Both the position numbers and the translations under genes were made by a program. DNA of 64,000 bases from Smallanthus sonchifolius (taxonomy: Eukaryota > Streptophyta > Magnoliopsida > Asterales > Asteraceae). The DNA lies in NCBI GenBank assembly GCA_023525975.1, contig CM042018.1, positions 71,245,001 to 71,309,000 on the forward strand. The letters are read 5' to 3'. The notes below the pieces were generated by a model. That model saw only the letters and a list, made by a program, of their open reading frames with translations. It was not told the DNA's origin and made no database searches. Numbering within the stretch: the stretch's first letter is position 1; every line of letters starts with the position of its first letter. This document shows positions 10,528-21,355 of the stretch, one piece after another.

Positions 10528-13290
10528 TGTCACACCCCAACCGTGCATCTTAACCACGGGTGCGACTTAATTGACAAAAGAACACAATGGAATAAAGACA
10601 TTTACTATTAAAGTTTCATAATATTAAAAAAATCCCAATTACATAAGTTTCGAATTAAACCAAACAGATAACATGTTCAAAAGACAAACAACTTAAAATA
10701 AGATTCTTTAATTGATATCTAGGCAAATCCTATGTGATATTGACTTGACCTATCACGAGCTTAATCACCTGAAACATGTACGAAAACAAGTGTCAACTAA
10801 AAATAGTTGGTGAGAAATCACAGGTTTAATAAAAGTATAAGTTTGGCAAAGGTGACAGTTCATATTCCAAGATCATCATATAGGACGTAATAAAACAAAC
10901 ACATGATTAGCAAATCCAACCTAAAATGGTGAGTAACGAATAAGTGGTACAACTCGCAAGTTGCACTAATAACGAATAAGATGTACAACCAAAATTTGTC
11001 CATAAAGTATATGCGGTTTCCATCCTATGGCCCATATATGTACTACCGTTGGCTTGAAAGTTTCAAGTTAAGGATTTGCAAGTTTAACGTTTATCATGTT
11101 GTGTTCATTTACTCACATACATATATGATTCGCCTGTTTTAGAATTGTTTGAAAACGTGTTTTAATGCGTGCCAACGCGTACATGTTTCCCCCAAAACGA
11201 TTTGAATAAAGTGGGGCTATGAAGTCTTACCTTGAAAGCTAGACGAGATAAGAAACTTGAACGAATAGACGAGATGAATCACGGACCAGACCCTAAACAA
11301 ATAAATAAACCAGTTTCAGGGTAGGTTCGATGGTTACGAGTGTTAGATAGGCGGTTCGGGTCATAAGATTAAGAATTAGTTGCATAAATAGAGTTTTAGT
11401 TGATTTTCAGATTTGGACAGCAAAGTAGCTGAACAGAAACGGGATTGTTAAAAATATCAAAAGACATCTAAAAATTATGAAATTTTACAGCGAATTAGTT
11501 TAAGTCGTTCCGAAGAAGTTTCGTTTAGAAAGTTTTTCCATTTGAGACTCGGATCATAGCCAAAATAGTCCAACAAGACAGAAGGTACTGAAAAAGGTTT
11601 CTGTTCCGTTTTGGCTACTACGGAGTCATACTTTTGAATTAGAAAACGATCCAATTATGGTTGGAAAGAAATTTGACGAACTACGTTGTGGAAATTGAGT
11701 TTGCTCAGTTTAGATTAATTATGGTCAAGTTACGCTCAGTTAAATTCAGCACAGTTTCTGTCCAAAATCAATGGTTGCACTTAAGTGGTCCGTTTAGGGT
11801 TTTAAGATTACCGAACGCGCAATTAAAAATTAGACGAATGTTATTATGTTATTATAATACATAATATAATCATATTAGGTTAGCCAAAACGTCCTGTGTC
11901 ACCGGTCTAGCCATGATATTCACAGAAGCGTTTTGGAGAATCACAGAATGCAATCGGCATAGCCGACACGAGCAAGCGGATTCTATATTTAATTAGCGTG
12001 TGAGTTCATATAAGTGATAATATAGAATAAATAACATGTTTTAAGTTATCAAGAACATACTAAAGCATCGGCAGAGCCACTTTTGCAATAGTTGTCTTGA
12101 GGATTCGCAGAATGCGACGGCATAGCCGCCATTGCAAACGGGATCCTTTGTTTGTTAGTTGGTGATGTTAGCTTGATTTATTAGTTTGATTAAGATTATT
12201 AGAAGGTTTTTAGGGCTGAGGTTTCACATGATCAAATGATCATGGATAGAAAATAGAAAAAGATTGAGGGGATGAAGAAAGAATAAAATAAAAAGACGGT
12301 ATTCGACTTCGGAGGGTTACTTACTTGCTTGATCTTCAAACTCTTGGAATCCTCTAAGGGATTTTCGAAATCTTCAAGGTTGGGAAGGGATTTCACAACT
12401 TAGGAGGGTTTGGAAGTGTTTGAGGGAGAATTAGCAAAGAAAACAAGATCCTAAGCCTCCTATTTATACTAATGGTTGAAGGGGTGTAAATATGGAATGT
12501 CTTGGAAAGCAATTTAGGGTTTTAGGGCCCTCAAATCTGTGAAATTTTCCTCAATGGGGATGGGTTTTTTTGTGATTTCTTGCTTTGGCTAGGTCCAAGA
12601 GTAGGTGGGTTGGGTCCTAGCTTGATCCGGTTGAGTGCGCGCATTCGAAAATTGCGATTTTAAGCATTTTTAAGCGAAATTGGCAAATGTTTTCAACATT
12701 AAAGTTGATTGTCATAACAAAAAGAGTATGTTTAGCTAAAAAAATTTAAGTTAAAGTTACATTATTCGCGTATAGTAGTTGGCGATCGGTGGGCGAGAAA
12801 ACGGACTTTTTGATCGTTTTTCGAATTTCAGGCTTTATTTAAGGAAAGTTTTGCAAACAAACTTTGTTTTAATTAAAGAAATGAATATTTTAAACATTTA
12901 AAACATAAATTAATGTCATGTTAAATGATTTGTCGGTCGTGGACGGTACGTAGTTAACGACGGTTTAAAAGGCGAACGATCGCACGAAAGTACTAACTAG
13001 TACTTTTAAGCATCAATTCACATTGAATGGGTTTAAGAACATGTTTGAGATGTATGGGGGTGGTTCATGTGTATTTAATGTGTCATAAAGATCAATTAAG
13101 TCTACGTGCGATCCATGAATCAATCACAGATAAGTATAAGTCTTTGAAATCAAGCATAAACGTAATGTTTCACATGTGAACTAGTATTGCAACAACGTCT
13201 GAATAGGATTTCAAGTAAAATGAAATGTCATGCGGATTTTCATTGATAAGTCTAGAATGAGTACAAGTAGTGAAAATCAGAAGTGTCACA
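10528..13290 (-). repeat. 5' LTR of nested chromovirus (2763 bp)
   Basis: Partner of 2220-5193 with matching termini. It carries a single copy of the 206-bp segment duplicated in the other LTR. Flanked on the right by the CTAGA duplication. The ORF at 11661-11864 is chance. Confidence 0.92.
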
Positions 13291-14100
13291 CTAGAGATGA
13301 CAGGAAAGCATCCGATCGACGCATACGCGGGTGGAGACATTTGAACGAAGACACCCCAGGAGGCGTATGACTTGCTAGAGAAGGTGGCATCGATGAGCTA
13401 CACTCAGCATACTTCCCGAGCGAGAACTCAGAGGCAGGGTGTCTATCAAGTGGATGGAATTACCTCTTTAGCTGCCCAGGTGGAAGCACTTTCCACCAAG
13501 ATTGATCAGATGCACGTCCACAAGGCCCAGTCCTCGTGTGAGTTTTATGGTGGGGCGCATCCCATGAGTTCTTGTCAGGTTGGGGATCAGGGGGCCCACG
13601 AGTAGGTTGATTTCATGTCTAACTAGAATCGTCCCCAGAATAATCCCTACAGCAACACATATAATCCGGGGTGGAGGAATCACCCGAATTTCAGTTGGAA
13701 GTCTGGCAACAATAGTCAGTAACCACCCGGATTCACTCAGCGACCCCATTCCAGCATCAGTCCCACCAGTCTCAGGGACAGAGTTCCCAGTTTCGACCTC
13801 AGCAGGGCCAGTTTCAAGGCCAAGGTTCTAGCAGCGGTCCACCACCCGCACCTGATGGTAAATCCAGTTTGGAGGACATGGTTGTACGGCTACTTGCCAA
13901 CTCAGAGAGTCAGAATCAGTTGGCAGAGAAGCAGAACTGTTACATGGAGGAGCGTTTTCACACGCATGAGACTGAGTTGAGGAATCAGAAAGCTTCAATC
14001 CAGACCATAGAGAACCAGGTCGAGCAGATCGCGAAGCTTCTTTTTGAGAGACCGCCAGGTGGCTTGCCTAGCAACACTGAGCCCAATCCCAAGGCTCATG
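13291..14100 (+). pseudogene. Athila gag, middle part
   Basis: Continues gag after the chromovirus insertion. It contains the low-complexity middle of Athila gag, including NPGWRNHPNFSWK-like sequence near 13660-13710 and a helical segment at 13869-14100 (LAEKQNCYMEERF, QTIENQVEQIAKLL). Stops occur at about 13342, 13603, 13621 and 13720, and the frame shifts before 13869. It is broken at 14100 by the gag-only Copia insertion and resumes at 19333. Confidence 0.82.
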
Positions 14101-14522
14101 TGTAGGTCCCTAATTCGGTGCGTGACGGATCTCTAGACTCGCGGTACGACACGGTGATAACGTGCGGAATCCATGATCAACGTGCTCGTGTAACTCAATC
14201 AACAACAACGGTGTAAATAAACGCTTTGTATTTTCACCACAATATCAGTTTACAATAATCCTGTCTCTAATCAGTTCCTCTGATATCGTCTCTCCAGTAT
14301 ACTAAACAGAAACTTATATCTCCTATTTATACACAAACAATCTGCTATAGGCGAACTTATTAAGTTCGCCTCTAATAGGCTAAGCGAACTTAATAAGTTC
14401 GCCTCTGATATACTAGGCGAACTTAACAAGTTCGCCTCTGATAGGCTAGGTGAACTTGTTAAGTTCGCCTCTAGCAGAACTTACACAGAATTTTATCAAC
14501 AGTTACAAAACATGTCCTAACA
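14101..14522 (-). repeat. 3' LTR of gag-only copy 1 (422 bp)
   Basis: Reads TGTAGGTCCC...GTCCTAACA on the + strand and pairs with 18925-19332. The 14-bp length difference is explained by loss of part of one palindrome unit in the partner. Four palindrome units lie at 14349-14470. The sequence 14523-14631 continues to a second possible LTR start (see the dual-tract finding). Confidence 0.9.
14349..14470. repeat. Array of four 23-bp palindromes
   Basis: Each unit has arms AGGCGAACTTA and TAAGTTCGCCT around a one-base centre. Some units vary by a base or two. Units repeat about every 33-35 bp with AT-rich linkers. On the element strand the array lies just upstream of the TATA-like box. Confidence 0.9.
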
Positions 14523-15949
14523 GACTCCCCTATAACTGTTGCTAACAATTCTATCAATTACAAGTCAAAGACTCTAAGAGTAAGACATAATATCTTCAAG
14601 CTCATTGTCACCAGAATATGCTCCAACAGACTCCCCCTTGACAACAGCTTTAGAAGATTGTCATCCGTCTTCATATATCATCAAACAAGTTGTAGTCTTC
14701 GTCTTGTTCATCTGCACACTCTCTATTTATTTCTAGAAGAAAACTTGGGAGAAGGACCCCTTGTCAACTTCCGTCTGCAATATTCAGTTTTTGCAAAGGA
14801 GAACAACCAAGAATAACCAACAATTAAGATTTCCATGGAAGCTGGAAAAATAAAATCTTTTTGGTTTTTCAATCATAAGAAACACAAAATCTTTTTGGTT
14901 TTTCTCAATATAAACTAAAATGTAAAATACAAAATCACATCTTTTTGGTCGAACGTCACGAGTAGGAAGATCATATCAGTATATATGATATATCAATCAC
15001 ATATCTTGGATATAAAATCCATATAATATCAATTGGTATACTATGTCAATCTTTCACTTAGCACATGAATAGCAGAATCCAAATTGGATTGTATAGGAAT
15101 CAATGAGATTCAGAATCGAATGATTCAGTGTCTTGGCTTATATATGTGGAATCATAAGATTCAGGTAAGTGGATCCAACTGTTATCTGGATTATGAATTC
15201 AATGGAATCAGTAAAGATGATTTATCAATATGATCCAAGGGCTAGTATATGTTTGACAAATGTTGTCAAGTACATATCTTGATTATACTTCAAATTGCAT
15301 GGTTTTCGGGACATGGGCACTGAAGAAAATCGAATGAATAGTGCTAAGGACATAACCCGAAACTAATCTCATAGGAAAATCTTTATTAAAACACTATCAT
15401 TTCCTATTTGTGTAGTCTCTGAAGTTTAGATCAAAACATATAATTCAGATATATTAACATAAAGCACCAACCAGTCAATCTAAGGTCATGTGTGAAAGAA
15501 CATCTACTGATGTACTATCATCTCTTCTTTAACTTCAAGTAATGTCGATTTTAACTTTTTCAATTTGTTTGGCTTTTTAAAAATCTTTTTCAAATAAAGT
15601 AAAACAAACGAAAATAAAATCTTCCATGAAAACATTTTATGAAAAACATTTTACTTGGTTACTCAGGATTAAGCAAGTCAATCAATTAAAAACTCAAACC
15701 GATGTAATGTAATTGAATGTCATTGCCTCTGTCACCAACACAGTTCTGTACTCCCCCTGTCCTGTAGACTCCCCCTCAACTAGTCAAATGGTTGCATCAA
15801 CGACTTTATGCTCACCATTGTCATCCTAAGTTTCAGGTTATCATTTGGACTTTGTAAAACTGTTTCCAAAACATTGTGTGTGACATATTCTGCCCCTTGA
15901 GCATCAAGTCGTTGAATCAAATATATTAACAGTTATCAACAACTCATTA
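14523..15949 (-). other. 3' UTR of gag-only copy 1
   Basis: Non-coding on both strands. It carries two polypurine tracts (minus strand AAGGGGGAGTC near 14632-14642 and AGGGGAGTC near 14523-14531) and recurring CCAAAAAGATTT motifs near 14860-14950. It matches the two 3' UTR copies at 23511-24982 and 25240-27010, but lacks two blocks found there (roughly 150 and 350 bp). Confidence 0.7.
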
Positions 15950-16012
15950 CTCATGCAGATGTCATTCCCTGTCATGTGCTTAGAACCACCACTATCAACA
16001 ACCAAAATGTTA
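15950..16012 (-). pseudogene. Copia protease stub
   Basis: The minus strand reads VVDSGGSKHMTGND, the active-site region of Copia aspartic protease. It then runs directly into 3' UTR sequence. This is the only trace of pol and shows where pol was lost. The + copy at 23446-23505 is truncated at the same place. Confidence 0.8.
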
Positions 16013-16056
16013 TTAATAGTCCCTCTTGGTAAATCCTGCACAACTAACAAGAAACA

Positions 16057-18271
16057 TTAATTTGAAATTGGGACCCAAGCCATGGTAGTCATGGGTCTTC
16101 CATTTGTATCAAAATAATAAATCTCACTCCATTCACAATCGAATCTCTCATCGATTTTCGGAGATTGTTCCGACGAGTCAGAAACAGAAACTTTAGATTT
16201 CCAAACATACTTCTTTTCATTAAGTTCTTTTTGCTTAAAACGTGAACTGTTTGAACATTTTATTTCATTTGAAAATTGATTTGATTGTGAAAACTCTTGT
16301 TGTTCTAAAAGTTTTCTCAATCTTCTGTTTCTCCTCTGTCTTTGAGGTCTATAAAGCCTAACCTCAGATTTTGAATTACCCTTTGGTTTATCATGAGGTT
16401 TAACCACATTTGGGTTAACATAAGGCTTACCATGAGTTCTTAGCTTTTCTGGAGTAACATGTCGGTTACCTTTGGCTTTGTGAGGACAAGCAATCCGAAT
16501 ATGACCAACAATACCATAGTAAAAGCAAGATCTCGTCTCACGATAATCTCTCATATAAGGAATCTTCACACGATAAGATGCACTTGAAGAAGATTCTCCT
16601 ACATGAACTTCTTTTGGAGTTTGAGACTGAACAAACCTTTTCTCAACAGGTTTTGATTCAGGCTTCACCTTCTCAAGAACTACATGCTTCTTCCCTTTAT
16701 TTTTGTAAGGACAGTTCACCACAATGTGTCCCATCTCATTACAATGAAAACATGTATGCCTGTCTTTATAATCTCTGACAAATGGAACTCTCCTTGAATT
16801 TGAAGAACTTCCAAATGTATAATTTCTAGATGAATTAGAATCAACCTTTGACTCTTCTTTCTTAATCTCTTTCGGTATCCCTTCTACCTTAGCTTTATCA
16901 AAATATTCATCATCACTCTCATCAGAATACACCATATCTTCACCTGTGACTGGATTTACTTTCAACACAGTCTTAGGATCTAAATCCTCATCATTTATAA
17001 TCTCATCTCAGGTGTAACAGAATAATTTCCGTTGAATGGTGGAGGAACATAGCCAATACCACTAGTTCCATTCCCCTCTTCAGTATTATTATGATAATGT
17101 TCTAATAAGAATGATGAATTTGCAAAGCTTTCTAACTTTCTATGCAATTTGATGACTTCTGCTTTAAATTCAGCTAGTTCCTTATCTTTCTCAACAAGAT
17201 CATTATTTCGTTTCTTAATTTCTGCAAAGGACATATCCAAGTGATATGCCTGCTCTTTGATCTTCAAAGTCAAAGAATTTATATCCCTCTTCAGTGATTC
17301 TATTCTCTCAATACACACATTCTCATTATCTTTTAATTTCTGATTTGCCTTGTGCATTGATTTCATATCACAAATGAGGTTTACGTTGTCATCCATAACC
17401 CTCATCATTTTATCCTTCACTGAAATACAGTTAGAACAAAACGTTTCAGAGTTAGAAACTACCTCAGGTTTTAGTTCTGATACCACTTGTAGGTCCCTAT
17501 GGCGCGTCTACGGATCGATCTCGTGATAAGACGTGACGTTTACTCGGAGTGCGGAATCCAACGAGTCAACGTTTATACGCATAAAAGACAAAGCAAACAA
17601 TCAAGTAAATAAACTTCTCAATTCGTATTCCAATCACAATGATGTTTGCAGACTCAATCAGACTTCTCTGATCTGATCTCTCTGGTTCGTTCACTCTTTT
17701 GTTCAACAATGACAGGCTTTGCATCAGTTTCTAATTCACTCTGATCATCTTCAACTGTCTGAAAACTTTCTTCAGTCATCACATCAGTCTCAGTAGTTTG
17801 AGTACTATCACCAGAACGAATACTCTCACTATCACTTAAATCTGCAGAAGAATCACTTTGAGAATCACCCTGCTTCTCTAATACTTCTTTGATCAAGACC
17901 ACAAACGCTTGAGAATTTGCTTCACCCTTTTTCTTCAAAGCTTCCCATAGTTCTCTTGAAGTTGGACACTTTCCGAGACTATGAATGATTTCTTTTGGTA
18001 AAGACATCGTTAACGTTTCACGCGTCTTCATCTCTCGATCAAACTTCTGTTTTTCTACTTTAGTAAGAGATGTCACTGGTTTAGGAACATCATAATATCC
18101 CATATACTCATAAGTAGGATGCACATATCCTTCAAATATGGATGTCCAAAAGTTTTCATCAGTTTCTAATACGAACTGTTCGAACCGGACTTTCCAGCTA
18201 TGGTAATCTGATATGCACAAAAGTCTCGGTGGCATAGTTCCAATCTCATTATCATTACATGAAATTGACAT
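16057..18271 (-). pseudogene. Copia gag, copy 1, interrupted
   Basis: About 670 codons in three pieces: 18271-17690, 17473-16995 and 16968-16057. The N-terminal Copia gag domain starts MSISC and includes WKVRFEQFV, TSIFEGYVHP and LGKCPTSRELWEALKKKGEA. A middle coiled coil follows (KDELAEFKAEVIKLHRKLE-like). Two CCHC knuckles come next: CFHCNEMGHIVVNC is intact, but the second reads CFYYGIVGHIRIAC and has lost one Cys that the + copy retains. Compared with 21356-23395, a foreign 217-bp block replaces about ten codons near 17474-17690, and a five-base insertion near 17005 shifts the frame. The piece from 16968 onward reads the correct frame again. Confidence 0.9.
17474..17690 (-). repeat. Foreign R-U5-primer-site block inside gag
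   Basis: In element sense the block ends ...TAGGGACCTACA followed by the primer site TGGTATCAGA. That is the start of a retrotransposon RNA, lying in the middle of gag. The LTR part differs from this element's own LTR, so it comes from a related family. The junctions fall at short matches to the intact gag (AGAGTGAA on one side, TCAGAA on the other). Confidence 0.85.
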
Positions 18272-18417
18272 TTTGCGAAAATATCCGGAAAAAAAAATTC
18301 CCGCCAAAATACTATTTTTTTAAAAATTTCGAAAATTCAAAATTTCAAAAATGATTTAAAACGACCATATAAGCTTTCCCTGAAAAATTTGGACAAGAAG
18401 CAATTTCCCGCCAAAAT

Positions 18418-18630
18418 AGATAAGTTCGCCTAATACTGAGTGAAGCGAACTTAATAAGTTCGCCTGACTGAGCAAACTTGACCCCAAGCGAACTTATTAA
18501 GTTCGCCTGATTAAGTTCGCCTAATCTGCACCAAGCGAACTTATTAAATTCGCCTAATACTGAGTGAAGCGAACTTATTAAGTTCGCCTACTAAGTTTGC
18601 CTGCAACAGAATTTTAAGTTCGCCTGGTTC
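18418..18630. repeat. Palindrome array in the leader of copy 1
   Basis: Five or so complete or partial units of the same 23-bp palindrome found in the LTR, with different linkers (AATACTGAGTGA, CTGCACCA). It lies between primer site and gag. The + copy has lost this section. Confidence 0.85.
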
Positions 18631-18910
18631 AGCTGTTCAACCCAAACACGAACCAAAAATTCTAAAAATCATGATTTCTTGCTGAATTGATGGAATTTGA
18701 TTCAATTGAACCGTAGGAATGTGTAGGAACTGATTTGGAACACTTCTATCGGTTCAATTTCATCAAATGAATCCAAAATCAATCGAAAACGATCAAAAAT
18801 TCTCTATTTTTATCAAGAACACAAGAAGATGAAAAATCTTCAAAATCTCTGAAATTTGATGTTGATTGGACACGAAAACACCACGAATATTCTTCTAATC
18901 AAGAGCAATA

Positions 18911-18922
18911 GCTCTGATACCA
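18911..18922 (-). promoter_or_regulatory. Primer-binding site, initiator tRNA-Met
   Basis: Minus-strand TGGTATCAGAGC, a perfect match to initiator tRNA-Met, two bases inside the 5' LTR. Confidence 0.9.
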
Positions 18923-18924
18923 CT

Positions 18925-19332
18925 TGTAGGTCCCTAATTCGGTGCATGACGGATCTCTAGACTCGCGGTACGACACAGTGATAACGTGCGGAATCCATGA
19001 TCTACGTGCTCGTGTAACTCAATCAACAACAATGGTGTAAATAAACGCTTTGTATTTCCACCACAATATCAGTTTACAATAATCCTGTCTCTAATCAGTT
19101 CCTCTGATATCGTCTCTCCTGTATACTAAACCGAAACTGATATCTCCTATTTATATACAAACGATCTGCTATAGTTCGCCTCTAATAGGCTAAGCGAACT
19201 TAATAAGTTCGCCTCTGATATACTAGGCAAACTTAACAAGTTCGCCTCTGACAGGCTAGGCGAACTTGTTAAGTTCGCCTCTAGCAGAACTTACACAGAA
19301 TTTTATCAACAGTTACAAAACATGTCCTAACA
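18925..19332 (-). repeat. 5' LTR of gag-only copy 1 (408 bp)
   Basis: Partner of 14101-14522. Palindromes at about 19173-19280 (three full units and a remnant). A TATA-like box, minus strand TATATAAATAGG, lies near 19145-19157, between the array and the transcribed part. The outer end TGTTAGGACATG abuts the TCATG duplication. Confidence 0.9.
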
Positions 19333-19489
19333 TCATGTGAAGGCCATCACTTTGAGGAGCGGAAGAGGCACAGGACCGGATCCACAGGTTCCTGTGCATG
19401 AGACATTCGAGGAGGAGGTTGCGATTGAGATTCCTGATGAGACATAGCCGAGGGGTAAACCGACTAGCACATCGCGCCCTCGCGAGACT
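19333..19489 (+). pseudogene. Athila gag-pol junction with TLRSGR motif
   Basis: Resumes the Athila frame after the TCATG duplication and reads VKAITLRSGRGTG, a hallmark of Athila polyproteins. An in-frame TAG follows at about 19446. The remainder links to the protease frame at 19490. Confidence 0.85.
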
Positions 19490-20293
19490 GTGAGAGGTTA
19501 CACTCCCGCCGTTCCATACCTAGGTAGATTGAAGAAGCAGAAGATGGAGGAGCAGTATGGTAAGTTTTTAGGGTTGTTTAAGCAGTTGCGTATCAACTTT
19601 CCATTTGTGGAGGCTCTAGCTCAGATGCCTAAGTATGCGAGATTCTTGAAGGATATCCTCACGAATAAGAGGAAATTGGAGGAGTTGTCTCAGGTGACAC
19701 TGAATGAGGAGTGTTCGGCGGTGATTCAGAACAAGCTACCGGAGAAGAGACGAGATCTGGGGAGTTTTACCATCCCCTGTTTGATAGGTAGCTTTTTGGT
19801 TAGCAATGCCTTAGCTGACCTTGGTGCTAGCATTAATCTCATGCCATATGCGGTATTTGCTAAGCTTGATTTGGGAGAACCTACACCGACACGCATGAGT
19901 ATCCAGCTGGCCAATCGTTCGGTCAAGTATCTGCGAGGGATAGAGAATATGTTGGTTAAGGTTGATCGTTTTGTGTTTCCTGTAGACTTTGTGATTCTGG
20001 ACATGGATGAGGACAAGAATGTCCCTATTATCCTAGGTCGACCGTTCTTGGCCACCGCCAAGGCCCTGATTGATGTGTATTCGGGGAGGCTTACATTGAG
20101 GGTGGATGAAGAGGAGGTGACCTTTGATGTTGGGAGATCCATGCAGCACACCCAGAATCAGGATGATTCACTTTACTTTGTTGAGACTATTTATTCTTGT
20201 GTGAGTGATCATCTCCAGGACACAACTGAAAAGGAGTCCCTGGACACCCAGATTGTAGGATGGGAGACCTTTGATCCAGTTGGTGAGGATTAG
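19490..20293 (+). pseudogene. Athila protease region
   Basis: 267 open codons. It includes YGKFLGLFKQLRINFPF, ALAQMPKYARFLKDIL, the aspartic protease motif ALADLGASINLMP (Asp-Leu-Gly where retroviral enzymes have Asp-Thr-Gly, as usual for Athila) and IILGRPFLATA. It would process the polyprotein. Stops at the right end separate it from the RT segment. The frame itself is well conserved, but its neighbours are broken. Confidence 0.88.
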
Positions 20294-20356
20294 TTTGATG
20301 AGCAGTTGCATAGCCAGGAGAGCTATGAGTTTCCCTAGTGTTTAACGGTTTTTGAG

Positions 20357-20729
20357 ATGGTTAATAGAGAGTCTGAACCGATTGAGCGGCCTTCTATTGA
20401 GGACCCACCACCTGTTGAGCTTAAGGAGCTCCTGAGCCATTTGGAGTATGCCTTTTTAGATGGTGAGTCTCGATTACCTGTCATTATCGCCTCTGATTTG
20501 ACGAGTGATGAGAAGGAGAGGCTACTGGAGGTGCTGAAGCAGCACAAGCAGGCTATTGCATGGAGGATTATGGACATTAAGGGAATTAATCCCTCTTTCT
20601 GTACCCATAAGATCCTTATGGAGGATGACTACAAGCCCGCTATACAGCACCAGAGGAGGTTGAACCCGAACATGCAGGAGGTAGTGAAGAAGGAGGTGAT
20701 TAAGTTACTTGACGCTGGTTTGATTTATC
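20357..20729 (+). pseudogene. Athila reverse transcriptase, N-terminal fragment
   Basis: Typical pre-RT and RT start of Athila: PPVELKELLSHLEYAFL, LKQHKQAIAWRIMDIKGI, CTHKILMEDDYKPAIQHQRRLNP and VVKKEVIKLLDAGLIY. The frame is cut at 20729 by the second gag-only Copia element. The catalytic RT core, RNase H, integrase and any env-like region are not found to the right, so they were deleted. Confidence 0.88.
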
Positions 20730-21203
20730 TGTTGGAGCATATTCTGGTGACAACGAGCTTGAAGATATTATGTCTTAGTCTTAGAGTCTTTGACTTGTAA
20801 TTAATAGAATTGTTAGCAACAGTTAAAGGGGAGTCTGTTAGGACATGTTTTGTAACTATTGATAAAATTCTGTGTAAGTTCATAGAGAGGCGAACTTAAC
20901 AAGTTCGCCTGGTTTATCAGAGGCGAACTTGTTAAGTTCGCTTAGTCTATCTGAGGCGAACTTAGAACTGGTGCTTATATATACAGTTACAGAGTCTGTT
21001 ATCAGAGATGAGATATTATTAGAGACGATATCAGGAGGAACTGATTAGAGACAGAATCTTGTAACCTGATATTGTGATGGAAATACAAAGAGTTTATTTA
21101 CACCGTTGTTTTTTATTGAGTTACATGAGCACGTTGATCATGGATTCCGCACGTTATCACCGTGTCGTACCGCGATTCTAGAGATCCGTCACGCACCGAA
21201 TTG
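20730..21203 (+). repeat. 5' LTR of gag-only copy 2, 3' end missing
   Basis: Begins TGTTGGAGCATATTC directly against Athila RT. A second internal start TGTTAGGACATG lies at 20837, preceded by AAAGGGGAGTC. Palindromes at 20888-20964 (two full units and a half) and a TATATATA box at 20976-20983. The last ten or so bases (the ACCTACA end) and the primer site are missing. Confidence 0.85.
20888..20964. repeat. Palindrome array, 2.5 units
   Basis: Same 23-bp palindrome as in copy 1, spaced about 40 bp apart and ending about 12 bp upstream of the TATATATA box. Confidence 0.88.
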
Positions 21204-21355
21204 GGGTCAAGTATTTTGGTGGGAAAATTCATCTTGTCCAAATATTTTAGGGAAAGTTTATATGGTCGTTTTGAATCATTTTTGAAATTTTGAATTTTCA
21301 AAAAGAGTATTTTGGCGGGAAAATTTTTTCTGAATATTTTCGCCAAAATTTCAAA

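Larger units (their letters stand above)
2220..13290 (-). mobile_element. Chromovirus (Ty3/Gypsy, Tekay/Del-like) inserted in Athila gag
   Basis: Complete nested element of about 11.07 kb on the minus strand. LTRs are 2220-5193 and 10528-13290, each beginning TGTCACACC and ending GTGTCACA on the + strand. A 5-bp target-site duplication CTAGA sits at 2215-2219 and 13291-13295. In element order it holds 5' LTR, tRNA-Met primer site, a small upstream ORF, gag, protease, RT, RNase H, integrase with a chromodomain-like tail, polypurine tract and 3' LTR. Pol carries four in-frame stops and there is one gag/pol frameshift, so it is not autonomous. Clade naming rests on pol order, the C-terminal tail and LTR length. 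Confidence 0.93.
14101..19332 (-). mobile_element. Gag-only Copia element (TR-GAG-like), copy 1
   Basis: 5232-bp element on the minus strand with a perfect 5-bp duplication TCATG at 14096-14100 and 19333-19337. Element order: 5' LTR 18925-19332, tRNA-Met primer site, leader with a palindrome array, gag 18271-16057, a stub of the protease motif (about 16012-15950), a long 3' UTR and the 3' LTR 14101-14522. Integrase, RT and RNase H are absent. Plant elements of this design are known as TR-GAG and depend on enzymes from other elements. A foreign R-U5-primer-site block sits inside gag. Confidence 0.9.
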
